Shown: positions 1 to 10,377, counted from the stretch's first letter. The stretch: 64,000 nucleotides of DNA from Diprion similis (GCF_021155765.1 NC_060106.1:11353501-11417500), one strand, 5' to 3'. Notes: generated by a model from the letters alone, not told the origin. Translations and numbers: made by a program.

Positions 1-127
1 CAGAGATCTTCATAAGTCATTAACCAATTGAAGGTGTTTACAGACAATGACATAAAAATGATCAAAGATATATTCTGTATGTTTTATACGTAATATCGGA
101 ATTCTTCAAAACACTCTGTTTTCAGGT

Positions 128-184
128 GCCCATTCTGGTGAAAATCGGATTACATGAAGTCAATCGTGACAAGATTTTATGAGT
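128..184 (+). CDS. Possible last coding exon of a gene entering from the left edge
   Basis: A pyrimidine-rich acceptor ending TTTTCAG lies just before position 128. From there one frame stays open for 18 codons (starting V-P-I-L-V-K-I-G, ending D-K-I-L) and stops at TGA 182-184; the other two frames stop within about ten codons. An AATAAA at about 385-390 would serve as poly(A) signal. The encoded tail is too short to assign to a family. No matching upstream exon can be seen in the first 125 bases. It could equally be a chance open stretch. Inference only. Confidence 0.3.
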
Positions 185-1265
185 TTATCTTCTCATCATT
201 GCTTGGTAAGGGTTTGATGAGCTTCAAGGACCCTTCTTCAGACATTATAAGTGAGAAGTTTGAGCTTCGTTTGCCGGTGTTGTAATATTGCCCAAGTTGA
301 ATTAAATTAGCAACTGCCAATTCAACTGTGGCAGTGAGTTTAGGTGGGCAGAGTTTAATAGGTAAATTTGACGTTTGTTATGGAAATAAATAATGATACC
401 GAGCCGTGACATATAAAATTTGGGTAAATTGAAATACTCTGTTGTGATCAGAGTAATGATCAATTATGGCAATGAACAGTTTACTTACAAATTTAACGTT
501 TACTTAATTCTGATTATGAAGCATTATTTTATCTTAGGATTCTGTCATAAACAACTCTATTCCTAAACTATCGTAATGTTTAATTTATCTTGTATATATC
601 GTGTATTATTTCATTGTTAAACATTCTGATCTATCAATGCAGTTTGTGTTAGACGTAGAAGTAATTAAATGATTAGGTCAAATTCAATTTTAAGTATGCG
701 AATTTTGTACAGAACCATACATACCTATATTACATAAAGCATCTGTAAAATCTATTCAACGTAAAAGGTCACAAGTTGCTAGTAGAATAACCTCAACAAC
801 GTCTGAATCCTTATTGGCATAAGTGTTTTTTTTTATTACTGTGAATAGTTCACGATAAAACCTATGAATATACCACTCAACGTACGAGAAGAACAAAGCG
901 TCAAAAGAATCTTGGAAAATCTGCTGAAAAATTAAACTTTCACGATGAATTTGCATATTGTAAGATAACTAACGTGAAATTTGAGGAATTCCATGTAATT
1001 GTACTGTGTGTATCCTCAATATAGTCATAAAATATGTATAAGAAGTATAGTGACGAGTTTACCGAAAAATCATTTTAATGCATTTCTACTTTATAGGGGA
1101 ACAATTATTAGTTATGTTCATTTTTCCATTGGATTTAATTCGCTCAGAAACTTGTGAATTCAACTTCACCAACTGTAGAGTTAATTGGCACCTTAGGCTG
1201 CCATTTATGGATTTGTTGGAATATTTTGAAATTGATAAGTGGTGGGATATTAAAAATTTACACAC
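185..1265. other. Intergenic, AT-rich, no gene seen
   Basis: Between the possible last exon at the left edge and the 3' end of the deaminase gene. Only short open frames without coding character occur (up to 84 codons). I see no tRNA, repeat array or mobile element here. Confidence 0.5.
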
Positions 1266-1271
1266 TTTATT
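1266..1271 (-). terminator. Candidate poly(A) signal of the cytidine deaminase gene
   Basis: AATAAA read on the minus strand, about 250 bases downstream of the deaminase stop codon. It is the first canonical hexamer I noticed after the stop. The true cleavage site is not visible from sequence. Confidence 0.35.
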
Positions 1272-1517
1272 ACATTATTACATTATTAACGATCGTCACG
1301 CCATTAGTCAATACATTATTCACAAGATGTAAATATCAGTAATTACAAGATCAGCATATTCCCTATATATAGTCTAATAAGTTTTTTCCGCTAATTGTCA
1401 ATATATTACATTATGTATGCACATGTATTTTCAGAAAAAATTCGTCAAGTGTACACTTAAAAATAATCAACAAGTTCTAAAGAGTGTCATCAAGGAATTT
1501 CATAATAAGTTGGAAAA

Positions 1518-2194
1518 CTATTTTTTAGAAGTATCTAGGTGGGTGAATGCGAGTGGTAACATATTTGCAGCTGAAGTTTCAAACACAGTTCCCAGACTTG
1601 TTTTTGCCAAATAAACTGGTATATCTCCAAACTCAATAATACATTGCCGACATTCGCCACAAGGTGACACAAAAGTATTGTCTAAGTCAGCAATTATTGC
1701 GAGCGCCACAAATTTCCTCTTACCATCCGAAACTGCTCTAGTAATTGCAGTTCGCTCGGCACAAATAGATACAGGATATGCTGAATTTTCGACATTGCAA
1801 CCTTTACATATTGTTCCATCTTCACACCGAAGTGCCGCACCAACTTTAAATTTACTATAAGGGGAATATGAGTACGTACGAGCATCCACCCCTGCTTTAA
1901 TCAATTCCTGGATATCTCCAGCTGTAACAAAATTAGACAAATGTGTTAATATTTATATCATAGCCACTTCAAGTACTTGTGTAAGTTCAATTGTGCATAG
2001 TATGTATTTGTGTCTGCTCTAGAATAAGCCAACTTTATACTTTCTATTTATAAAGCACAAGAGTTGTGCATTCTAGGGTGACAGTAGACAAATCGATAAA
2101 CACATGTAATCAGTGCAACAGCTTAAGTCTAGTGATATTGATCAGTTACTTTACCCAGAGAATCGAATTCCACTACTTTCCCAACAACACTCAT
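1518..2194 (-). CDS. CDA: Cytidine deaminase, two exons, complete
   Basis: Hydrolytic deamination of cytidine and deoxycytidine to uridine and deoxyuridine (pyrimidine salvage, cytosolic, homotetramer in this family). Exon 1 runs 2194-2155: ATG in a good context (AAAATGAG), 13 codons plus one base, donor G|GTAAAG. Exon 2 runs 1921-1518 after the acceptor TTTTGTTACAG. The junction is phase 1 and makes Ala14. The open frame continues upstream of 1921 only into intron, where there is no ATG, which is why the upstream exon is needed. The product is 147 aa, close to the usual ~146. Zinc ligands and catalytic residues are visible: NVEN at 56-59, C67-A-E69, and the PCGEC block with C101 and C104. 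The intron is 232 bases. The stop is TAG at 1518-1520. No defect is seen. The enzyme identity is secure; exon 1 is an inference from phase and consensus. Confidence 0.9.
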
Positions 2195-3587
2195 TTTGCT
2201 AGTACTGAATGGAGTTATCAGCTGTAAAATGTCTGCTTGACAGCCCTCCTGTTTTCAACTTCTCCCGTTTCTTTGTTTTCGGAGGAAAAAGAAGAGTTAT
2301 TGTAATCACCCTGAAAATGAAATGTTGAGTTTTTACTATGATATGCAAGTTTTGAAGCTTAGAAAATCGCCTCTAGACATTTGAAAACGCCATATGAAAA
2401 CGGGAAGTTCAATTTAAAGGTGAAAGGCTGGTTCATAGCCAGTCCAAACCCGCTTGTTTTTGCGTAAAATTAGTTGTAATCGCGGGCAGGTGTTATTCAC
2501 TTTATCACAACCACGAGTAATAACATGCCAACTAATAAAATCAAGCGTGATATTACGATCACTTAGTTGGTTCTTAAAAATACGTTACCAGTAGCACAAT
2601 CCGTCATTGACAATAATTAATCAGCTTTGCACGGGTGCAGTATCTTCGATACACATGGTTACGTGGAACATGGTTATTGGTTGGCAATATTGCAACTGTA
2701 CTTAGTAGATAATTTTCACGATGATATGTGCAAAGATACTCTGGATATGCGGTTTCAAATCAAGATCTCGATGTGAGATGTTGTTTCATAAATGAGACAG
2801 CTCTTGCAACATGTGTACGAAATTCAGGTTAAATTTCTTTCGTATCTTCTAGTGGGATACCACATTATTCTGATCGAAGAAATTGCAACTGTCATCGCTG
2901 CACCTTCACATTTCGTCCTCACCTTTCCATTCAAAAAATTAGCCATACTACATCAAGAGATCAATGGTCATTGAAACAACCTCGTACGTTATACGGAGGT
3001 ATTGTAGCTGTAAACTGCTGATGAGTTTTACTACTCTCTTTGCGTGCGGGTGGGAATCACGAGATGCATGAAATAGTCTCATGACTCATATAGTACGGAA
3101 TTGAAAGGCTGGATTTTCGCGATAGCAACTTGACACAGCAGCGCTGCGCCGTCGGTGGCAAGAAGATGTTCATGAAAATGAGTACCGAAACCCGGGTGGT
3201 TAAGTCAGTGGATCTCATTTACATTTTTATTCGAAAATTGAAAAAATGAAGAAGCGAGATGGATTAACTGATAGTGTGTTCGGATTGCAAAATTACGTCG
3301 ATATCATGCATCAAAGAATTGATTTGAGTATTTTTTAACACCGGCCAAATTTCGACAGAAGAAATCAAAAGGGGTTAATCTTCCTTTGTTTGCGATTTTC
3401 GGAGCTCGGGACCATTCGCGTCTGAATCGTTTCGCAGGACTCTTTTCCCCTAATTGGACCCTGACGAATGACTGAATGTTTGAATATATCTTCGGTCAAC
3501 GTATTTTATTCGTCTGGAAGTCACCAGAAAATTTCAATTGACGCCTAACGCTGCGCGCAACGGCAATTTTTCGCACATCAAACCGCG
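2195..3587. other. Upstream region of the deaminase gene, no gene seen
   Basis: AT-rich non-coding sequence containing the presumed promoter of the deaminase gene (minus strand) and one copy of a diverged dispersed repeat at about 3115-3260, listed separately. Open frames are short and lack coding character. Confidence 0.5.
3115..3260 (+). repeat. Dispersed diverged repeat, copy A
   Basis: Shares a recognisable core with 9540-9725: a GCAACTTGACAC block, then an alternating purine-rich GGCAA.AAGA block, then TTACATTTTTAT, then an A-rich GAA.AATTAAAAAA tail in the same order and spacing. The two copies are clearly related but strongly diverged, as expected of an old interspersed element. No coding capacity is visible, and the ends cannot be fixed from two copies. 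Confidence 0.5.
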
Positions 3588-3689
3588 ATGTTCGCAGTTC
3601 GCACGACGTTTCCGACCGGTCGAGACTTGCTTTCGAGCGCAGCGCGGCTTCAGTCGCTTCCGAGCAGCCGTGGCGAAGCTACGCGAGCC
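3588..3689 (+). CDS. Possible first exon (34 codons, presequence-like) ending at a strong donor
   Basis: From ATG 3588 the frame is open for exactly 34 codons to the donor GAGCC|GTAAGTC at 3690, phase 0. The peptide starts M-F-A-V-R-T-T-F and is rich in Arg, Ser and Ala without acidic residues in the first dozen positions, which resembles a mitochondrial targeting presequence. The region is GC-richer than its surroundings, as expected near a promoter. Spliced to the exon at 5911 (also phase 0) it would give a 64-residue product ending TAA at about 5999-6001; inclusion of the exons at 5337 or 5588 introduces stops. It may therefore be the first exon of the non-coding transcript described next rather than a protein gene. 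Confidence 0.25.
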
Positions 3690-3854
3690 GTAAGTCAAGA
3701 ATTCATATCGCCATGTGCAGGCTTTGACTATTATATCCGGGACACGGCCAAGCACCGATATCTTATGGTTAAAAACGGCTGTGTAACGTTATTCGATAAG
3801 TGTATTTCCACGAAATTTACTGTGAATAATATATAAACGGCAGCGTACGGCCGA

Positions 3855-4848
3855 TATTAAAAGAATCCAGTTACTGAAATAAAACCAGCAGGGGACATCA
3901 AAGGTGATACAGCTACAATATAAAAAGTGTGAATGATCTCGGAATCGTGTGTAATTATTACGCAGCATAGTCACGAGCATATTAAAAGAACCGAGTTACC
4001 GGAATCAAAAAAACAGGGGACATCGAAGGTGAGTTTCGTTTCTCAAATTTTCATTCTTTGGTGCAACTTCAGCTCTAAGCGATTTCGATTCTTGACTCTC
4101 CGCGTCGGGCGTCGTTTGTTATTGTTTATGCGGCTAATTTTCGGTAAGGGCGCAGTTGCGTTGTCAGCAAGTTTAACTCAGTCAGTTTAGACAGCCAGCT
4201 ACAATATAAAAAGTGCGAATGATCTCGGAATTGAGTGTAATTATTACGCTGCATAGTCACGAGCATGTTAAAAGAACCGAGTTACTGACATGAAAACAGC
4301 AGGGGACATCGAAGGTGAGTTTCGTGTTTCAAATTTTCATTCTCTGGTGCAACTTCAGCTCTAAGCAATTTCGAGTCTCGACTCTCTGCATCGCGTGTCG
4401 TTTGTTATTGTTTATGCGGCTTATCTTCGGTAAGTGGGCAGATGCATTGTTAGCAAGTTTAATTCAGTCTGTTTAGGCAGCAAGGTAGATACAATATAAA
4501 AAGTGTGAATGGGCTTCGAATGCAGTGTAATTATTACGCTGCATAGTCACTAGCATATTAAAAGAACCGCGTTACTGTAATAAAAACAGCAGGGGACATC
4601 GAAGGTGAGTTTCGTGTTTCAAATTTTCACTATTTGGTGTAACTTCAGCTCTATGCGATTTCGATTCTCGACTCTCTGCGTCGGGTGTCGATTGTTATTG
4701 TTTGTGCGGCTAATCTTCGGTAAATGCGCAGTTGCATTGTTCGCAAGTTTAACTCAGTCAGTTTAGGCAGCAAGGTAGATACAATATAAAAAGTGCGAAT
4801 GGGCTTGGAATCGAGTGTAATTATTACGCTGTATAGTCACGAGCGTTT
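3855..4848 (+). repeat. Tandem array of ~290-bp units, each with an exon-like block
   Basis: The landmark TACAATATAAAAAGTG recurs at 3914, 4200, 4490 and 4780 (spacings 286, 290 and 290). A truncated piece of the unit occurs at about 3857-3902, and the array breaks off at about 4848. Within each unit a 116-128 base block is flanked by an acceptor-like GTTTAG and a strong donor GAAG|GTGAGTTTCG: about 3913-4028 (different acceptor, TACAG), 4191-4314, 4477-4604, and a last one beginning 4767 without its donor. Stops occur in all frames, so the blocks are not protein-coding. Substitutions between units are scattered, pointing to a moderately old duplication series. Confidence 0.85.
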
Positions 4849-5336
4849 TGTGACAAGAAAATGCCCTGATAATCTTCCGTTATGTTATTTTTTTTCTATC
4901 ATTCTGAGAAAACGGACCTTGCAGAAGGTGACCTTTATGTGAGTTGTGACTCGGATTTCGGCTCGTGGGTTGCGTCTTTCGCGTGGATACATGTTTATAA
5001 AATGAAAATGTTATTGCGTAGTTGATTTTGGCGTTGTTTCTTATGTAAAAAAATCGTTAGCGATTCCATCTCTTTCCGAATTTCTTCCTGGGGATCGGTT
5101 GGTAGAGGGATCCTGTATTTCTGAATTCTTTATTGCCGATCAACCAAAGTTAACGCATCACGGCATTGATAATTGTTTCGAAACTTGGAATGAATCTAAA
5201 TCGTCAACTATTATCGATTCCTGATACATACCTACTACGTTTTTGATGAAATTTGTGAATTTTTAATGCTATTCAAATCGTGCATAAAAATACATGAAGT
5301 ACTAACAAAATATTGTGTTTTCTCACCTGATTGCAG

Positions 5337-6780
5337 AAAGAAACTGGAACGACGTTGATTGGCATTAGTGATTGACTAGATTGAAAGGCCTTGTCAAGAA
5401 ATTTTGGAAGACATCAATCAGTAGCAGAACTGCTGAATTTATTGCAGATAAACAACAGGTATAAAACAATCTTAATCATTTTTCACTCACTGATTTATGT
5501 AATCACTATGGTTTTCCAAAACATGAAACCTTGAATTAGACGAAATGTTGAGAAAATTTTATGGTTTTGTTCTTCGCCTGATTACAGAATTGAACTACTG
5601 CAAGAATGAAAGAGGTTATAGCGAGTATCTGCATTGAGTGGCCCCGGTAATATATGTGGAAAAACAAAATGCAGAAGCTGAACAGGTCGCAATTTTGTGG
5701 AAGACAAAAAAAAAACAGGTACACGTTTGAGACCTTTCTTGATTATAGCTTTGGTCTACTTTCAATCTGAGAAATTTGTCACTTAGTCGAAATTGATTAG
5801 TATTCAGTCTCATTATATTGACAAAAATTATGGTGATTTTCCAACGTTTTATATATTAATTGTGGAAAATAACTACTAATAAAATGTTGTCATTTCTTAC
5901 GTTTTAACAGGGGCACACTACTGCAGCACCATCAACAAACTTTAGCAATGATCCGAATGATGTAACCCAATCAAACGAACCCTGCCAACAAACTCAAGAT
6001 TAAACCACCCGCTATGCAGTGAATCAAAGTGAAAGGTACATATTTGGTATTATTTTTAATTAGCATGTTCCTTTTGATCGCATATGATTTTAGCTGCTCA
6101 CTCTAGTATTAATTTCTGCAGTTCACTTGTAGATAAATCAGAAACCATCGAAATATCATGAAAATAACTTATTTTGATACAGACAGTTTGTAGTGACATA
6201 AAATCTGATCCAGGTGCATTGTGCGAGTAATATTTTCATATATTCTTATTGTAGAGTGAAAAGTGCGTCACCACCATACATCCTGAGATGCTACGAGAAC
6301 TACTACGTCTACATCATGTAAACCGTGGAGCAACCCGGAGGAGGTAAGGATACTTATTTTAATGACTGTTTGATGATTCAATGTGGTACATTTGAAATCT
6401 AATTCTCGTCATTGCGTAACAAGCGGCAAATAAATATGGAAGTGGGCAACAGTAATAATTTATCTAAGAACTGAAAATCAAGTCTGTTAAATTAATTCGA
6501 GCTCCTTTTTTCGTTTTTTCAGAGTTAAGCAGAGACATCCGAGTAACTTCTCCATTACTCAGCAACGTTGGTGAGTTTGCATGTGTTAGGTTACGGGTAT
6601 TTTCCTGGGACTCCTTTGTCACGTGGCGTGGCGGTAACAATTGTTACACAAATCTTCGATTTCTTAGCTGCATGGGTAGGCTCATTCGCGATCGCAACGG
6701 TGCTTGACTTTTAAGTTGGATCATTTTTTTTTATTGCAGTTGACCTATTTTACCATGGTCACTTAATGTTAGAAACTTTG
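5337..6780 (+). ncRNA. Candidate multi-exon long non-coding RNA
   Basis: Six consecutive exon-sized blocks are each bounded by textbook splice signals on the plus strand: 5337-5458 (TTGCAG/CAG|GTATAA), 5588-5718 (TTACAG/CAG|GTACAC), 5911-6035 (TAACAG/AAG|GTACAT), 6255-6343 (TTGTAG/GAG|GTAAGG), 6523-6570 (TTTCAG/TTG|GTGAGT), and a terminal block starting 6740 after TTATTGCAG whose 3' end is not visible. Exons are 48-131 bases and introns 130-220 bases. The first two exons have stops in every usable frame. A short frame runs through 6255-6343 and 6523-6570 (ATG within the first, 35 codons), and a 77-codon frame opens at 6766; neither resembles a known protein. The tandem exon array and the GTAAGT donor at 3690 lie upstream on the same strand and may belong to the same locus. 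Inference from splice grammar only. Confidence 0.4.
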
Positions 6781-8001
6781 CACGTTGCTGAAAGTGGAAT
6801 GAGCATCGCGACAGGTTACCGTCACTTAATCGACTTTCGCGAGAACAAAGTGTGTTTAGCTACAGATTATATTATTAAAATGATGTTGTTTAAGTGGCGG
6901 ATAAACCTGAGGTTTGAATTTATTCCAACAATTGTTTATTTCATAAAGTTTCAAAGTCTGGCAAAATGTTACGTAATCAACTTGCTTGATATATCTTGAG
7001 TCATTTTGAATTTTATAATGTCCAGCAACTATAGAACAAGTGAAGGCTTAGCTCGCTTAGAGAAATGCTTATAAGCATACAGGATGTTTCTAATCCATCT
7101 TACAAAAGGTTGATGTACCGATAGTCCGCCAGCAATCAGTAAAACAATAATTTAGCTGACTATGGTACAAAAACGTTTTGCTCCCACAGGTAATAATGAA
7201 AAAGTAAGTCACAGTGACCACGGCGCAAATGAGGAAGAATGATGTGTGTTGGAAAGAATGGAGAATCGTTTAGAGCGAATATAGGTAATCGGGTAGGTAG
7301 GTGGCCGTTGTGGGATCCGTCGCGGGGTTTGATGCAGATGTGCGTGTGTATCTCTTTTCAACGTTTCCGTTGGGTGGTTCCGTTGGGAATCAGGCGAGGG
7401 TAGGAAGGTCGCGACGCACCGCGATGTTGTTAATTTTTGTAATCCACAGCGTCAAATGATCACAGTGATTTTCATCAAGAAACGCGCAAGACTGAAATAA
7501 GAGTCTCCGCATTATTTATTAGTAAGCTTTCAAATTTTGACGAGGTTCAATTTCCCATTTCTTGTCACTTTGCTATCATTTTTCAGTCGTTATTGAATTC
7601 AATTGTTTAATCATCGTCTATCATTATTTCATTCAATTGATCTCTGTGATTATCTGACTGGGCAAAACGCATCTCTGGACCATCCATCGCGTTCCGTGGT
7701 ACGCTGGATGGGGAGAGATGCTGAGCTCGAAGACTTCGCGTCGAAGAGGACCGCCGACCGTCACGCTACACAATAATGCATGCCCTCCAACCTCCCTCCC
7801 GGACTTGACTCGCATCTTGGAACAACAATTCGCATCGCGATGTGTCGGATTCAAAAAGACGCAGATGCGAATTGGTTTTCTAGAGAATTTTGCGACAAGT
7901 CCTAGACATTTAAGATTTCTTGACGGATTAATCCGCCGCGCCTTTTTGCGCGTAGATTAATCACGGGAATCGGACGCGTCGTTTGCGCGACGATTGATAA
8001 T
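6781..8001. other. Non-coding region with a CpG-rich patch at 7640-7990
   Basis: No gene recognised. The stretch 7640-7990 is clearly richer in CG dinucleotides than its surroundings and could be a promoter or regulatory element. Open frames there exist in both directions (73-80 codons) but have no recognisable domain. Confidence 0.4.
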
Positions 8002-8382
8002 CAGGGTGGCGATAGACCGGAAAAACCGGTAACAGTTTGGGAATTTCGCCTCTCGGGAATAGTCAGGGAATTATGATGGACCATAGGGAGAAGGGACCAT
8101 AGGGCTTTTTCACGAATCTTTTTCAATCGTCAGCCATGCTTGGTAAATTCAGTTGAGCTAACTTTCGGAAATGAGTTTTTAATTGAAAGGAATACAATAG
8201 TATGTGTTTTTTTGATCCAAATTTATATATTCAAGGTGCACAACTTCTGGAGCTTTTATTCCTAAAAACTGCTCAACATTACCTAAGTTTCGTGAGAAAA
8301 TGTTAGTGAATTCTGAATGTTTTGACGGGAAAATTCGGGAAAAAGTCAAGGAATTATATTTGAGCGAATTGTCGCCACCCTG
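8002..8382. mobile_element. hAT-like MITE (non-autonomous DNA transposon)
   Basis: Begins CAGGGTGGCGA at 8002 and ends with its inverted counterpart TCGCCACCCTG at 8382 (381 bp). The CAGGG...CCCTG termini with GGGAATTT and GTCAGGGAATTAT blocks just inside are typical of insect hAT-derived MITEs. The right end repeats the GTCAAGGAATTATAT block. Flanks share ATAAT on both sides, which may be a decayed target duplication; a clean 8-bp duplication is not visible. No transposase is encoded. A 123-codon open frame on the minus strand overlapping the right part is judged fortuitous. Confidence 0.6.
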
Positions 8383-8835
8383 ATAATGCGAATCGATCGA
8401 TCGCCCTTTACTTACAACTGAGTTTTCAAGTTCGAATTGACCGTGCTTTTGCGCGTTGACTTGATACTTTTTGGTTCTGAGAGAAAACGCGGCAAATCGT
8501 GGAGTGTACAGTGATGGCGAAGAATCTTGGCGTAAGTATTTATAGAACATATCTCAGGTGCATAAAAGAAGTTTTTTAGTAATTGTATTTTCTTTTGTAT
8601 TAGGGCAACCAACTAATTTTTTTTTCAAAGTGTACCGAGAAAAATTTAGTCTTCACTCGAACAAAATATTTATCTCCATAATTTCAGGTAGAAAATGGAT
8701 TTTGATTAAAAAAATTCATTATTTTTGTTTCAATCATAGAAATAATAGAGTAGTTAACTGTTTTCGCGAATGTTCACGTAGGGCTCGACATAGTTTTTTT
8801 CGGTGCACGTACTTTTGTCACTGTACTAATCGCAA

Positions 8836-9100
8836 CTTCGTCTGTTTCAGCTAACAAAACTTTTTGTCTGTTTCAGCTAACCAAACCTTTTGTCTGTTTC
8901 AGCTAACAAAATGTTTTATCTGTTTCAGCCAACTAAACGTTTTATCTGTTTCAGCTAACTACACTTTTTGTCTGTTTCATCTAACCAAATGTTTTTTCTA
9001 TTAATTCCAGGTAATCCAATCTTTTGACTGTTTCAGTTAATTTACCTTTTGTCTGTTTCAGATAATCAAACTTTCAGACTGTTCCAGCTAATCAAATCTT
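8836..9100 (+). repeat. 26-bp minisatellite whose units carry TCTGTTTCAG
   Basis: Ten or so copies with a unit of 26 bases. TCTGTTTCAG or a close variant starts at 8841, 8867, 8893, 8919, 8945, 8971, 9001 (variant), 9027, 9052 and 9078. The spacing is exactly 26 in the first five steps and about 25-30 later. The unit reads roughly TTTTG, then TCTGTTTCAG, then CTAACCAAAAC. Divergence increases toward the right end. Every unit looks like a polypyrimidine tract plus AG acceptor on the plus strand. No open reading frame depends on it. Confidence 0.9.
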
Positions 9101-9120
9101 TTTTATTTTTGATGAAACTT

Positions 9121-9419
9121 TTATTTATCAACATCTGAAACGATTTCTGCTACCACTTCAGGAATCATCAATACAGTTTCGATAAATCCTGCTACAATCG
9201 AATTGATGTATGTATAAAATTGCTGATCGGAGAAATATCTCACATCAAACGGCTGGGCAGAGTATCTTGTTTGAGATGAAATATGTCCCTGATCCGTAAT
9301 TTTTCACAGCGCATTCCAATTCGATATTTGAAGGACTTATCAAGGAACTGTTGACAATTATGAGGATTGTTGCAGAAATTGATTTCGATGTTGGTAATAA
9401 AAGTTATGTCGAAAATACT
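9121..9419 (-). pseudogene. Coding-like remnant with a frame switch, unassigned
   Basis: On the minus strand one frame is open from about 9419 to a TGA at 9242-9240 (about 59 codons, with spaced Cys, including an F-C-N-N-P and an M-R-C-E-K segment). A second frame is open from 9303 to TAA 9123-9121 (60 codons, ending V-A-E-I-V-S-D-V-D-K). The two overlap at 9303-9243. The stop is immediately followed by an AATAAA that overlaps it. Composition looks more protein-like than neighbouring chance frames, but no start codon, no splice signals between the two frames and no family resemblance are evident. A decayed gene copy with a frameshift is one reading; chance is another. Confidence 0.25.
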
Positions 9420-9539
9420 TCATTCTCAGTTCGAATTTCCGAAAATTAGTTCTAAAAACCTATTTTTCGATATTGGACGCCATAAAATCGTGGGACTTGT
9501 GCTTGCCACGCCGTGTCTGGCTGGATTTTTACGGGTTTC

Positions 9540-9725
9540 AAATTGACGCGACGGCAACTTGACACGGCAATGCCACGTCGTCGACGGCAAAAGACGCCCA
9601 GGAAGATCTGTACCGACGCAACGGCAAAATGTCGCTTGTCAAAACTACTTGGTTGAAACAGTGATTCTCAGTTACATTTTTATCGTAAGAATTAAAAAAA
9701 CTATGAACGTCAACTGGAAGTGTGA
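9540..9725 (+). repeat. Dispersed diverged repeat, copy B
   Basis: Homologous to 3115-3260 (copy A), sharing GGCAACTTGACAC, then TTACATTTTTATCG and the A-rich tail in the same order. Located directly upstream, in plus-strand terms, of the URI1 promoter region. Confidence 0.5.
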
Positions 9726-10377
9726 ACAAACGGCGAAAATTAAATAGCGAGAAGGCAATTGAATAAAGATATCACTAGTTGATTCATTTCGATGCATCAC
9801 ATGTATTACGTTTCTAGAATAATGAGAATGAATCAGATTACTTTCTTATATCTCGCTATAAGCTACTTCAACTCGCTTCTTAATTTTCTCCATTTTTTCA
9901 GGCTCCTAATTAACAATCCTAGATTTTTAAATTCTTTGAATAAAAATGTAATTGATATCCACTGACCTAACCGTGTAGTTTTGACGCGTGCCATTTTGCC
10001 ACTACCTCCGTACTCATTTTTAATTAATGAAAATCCAGCCAGTGTCTCGTTGTTAAAAAGAAAAATAAGATCCAAAGGGACTTTCCTTCTCTCTTTAATG
10101 ACGCATGCGTAGTATCATATCTGTCGCAGTCATCGCAGCTGACTACAAGTTGATTCTACGCATCCGCCAGTAGGGAGAAAACCGCAGTGGTCTTTTAATT
10201 CTCATTGCTTTCGACAGGCCAGACCGGCTCTGCAGTCAGTGCAGGAGATCAGATGATCATGCGCGTGCGACACGAGGAACGTCAGCGCGTTTATCCTTTG
10301 TAATTTAAAATACCTGGAACCCAAATTCGTTGTACACAATTTTGGAAAAAACGAATCTACCTAGTGACCAACGAAAA
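9726..10377 (+). promoter_or_regulatory. Upstream region of URI1
   Basis: Contains the presumed promoter and 5' UTR of URI1. The stretch 10080-10300 is relatively GC- and CG-rich with TGACGCATGCG and GCATGCG-type palindromic motifs. No TATA box at a convincing distance from the start codon is seen, which would fit a housekeeping promoter. The transcription start cannot be fixed by eye. Confidence 0.35.

Noticed and set aside
1922..1940. Upstream extension of the deaminase open frame to 1940
   Set aside because: No ATG there; the sequence is the polypyrimidine tract and acceptor of the intron.
8179..8550. 123-codon minus-strand frame
   Set aside because: Runs through the terminus of the hAT-like MITE and has no domain or splice support.
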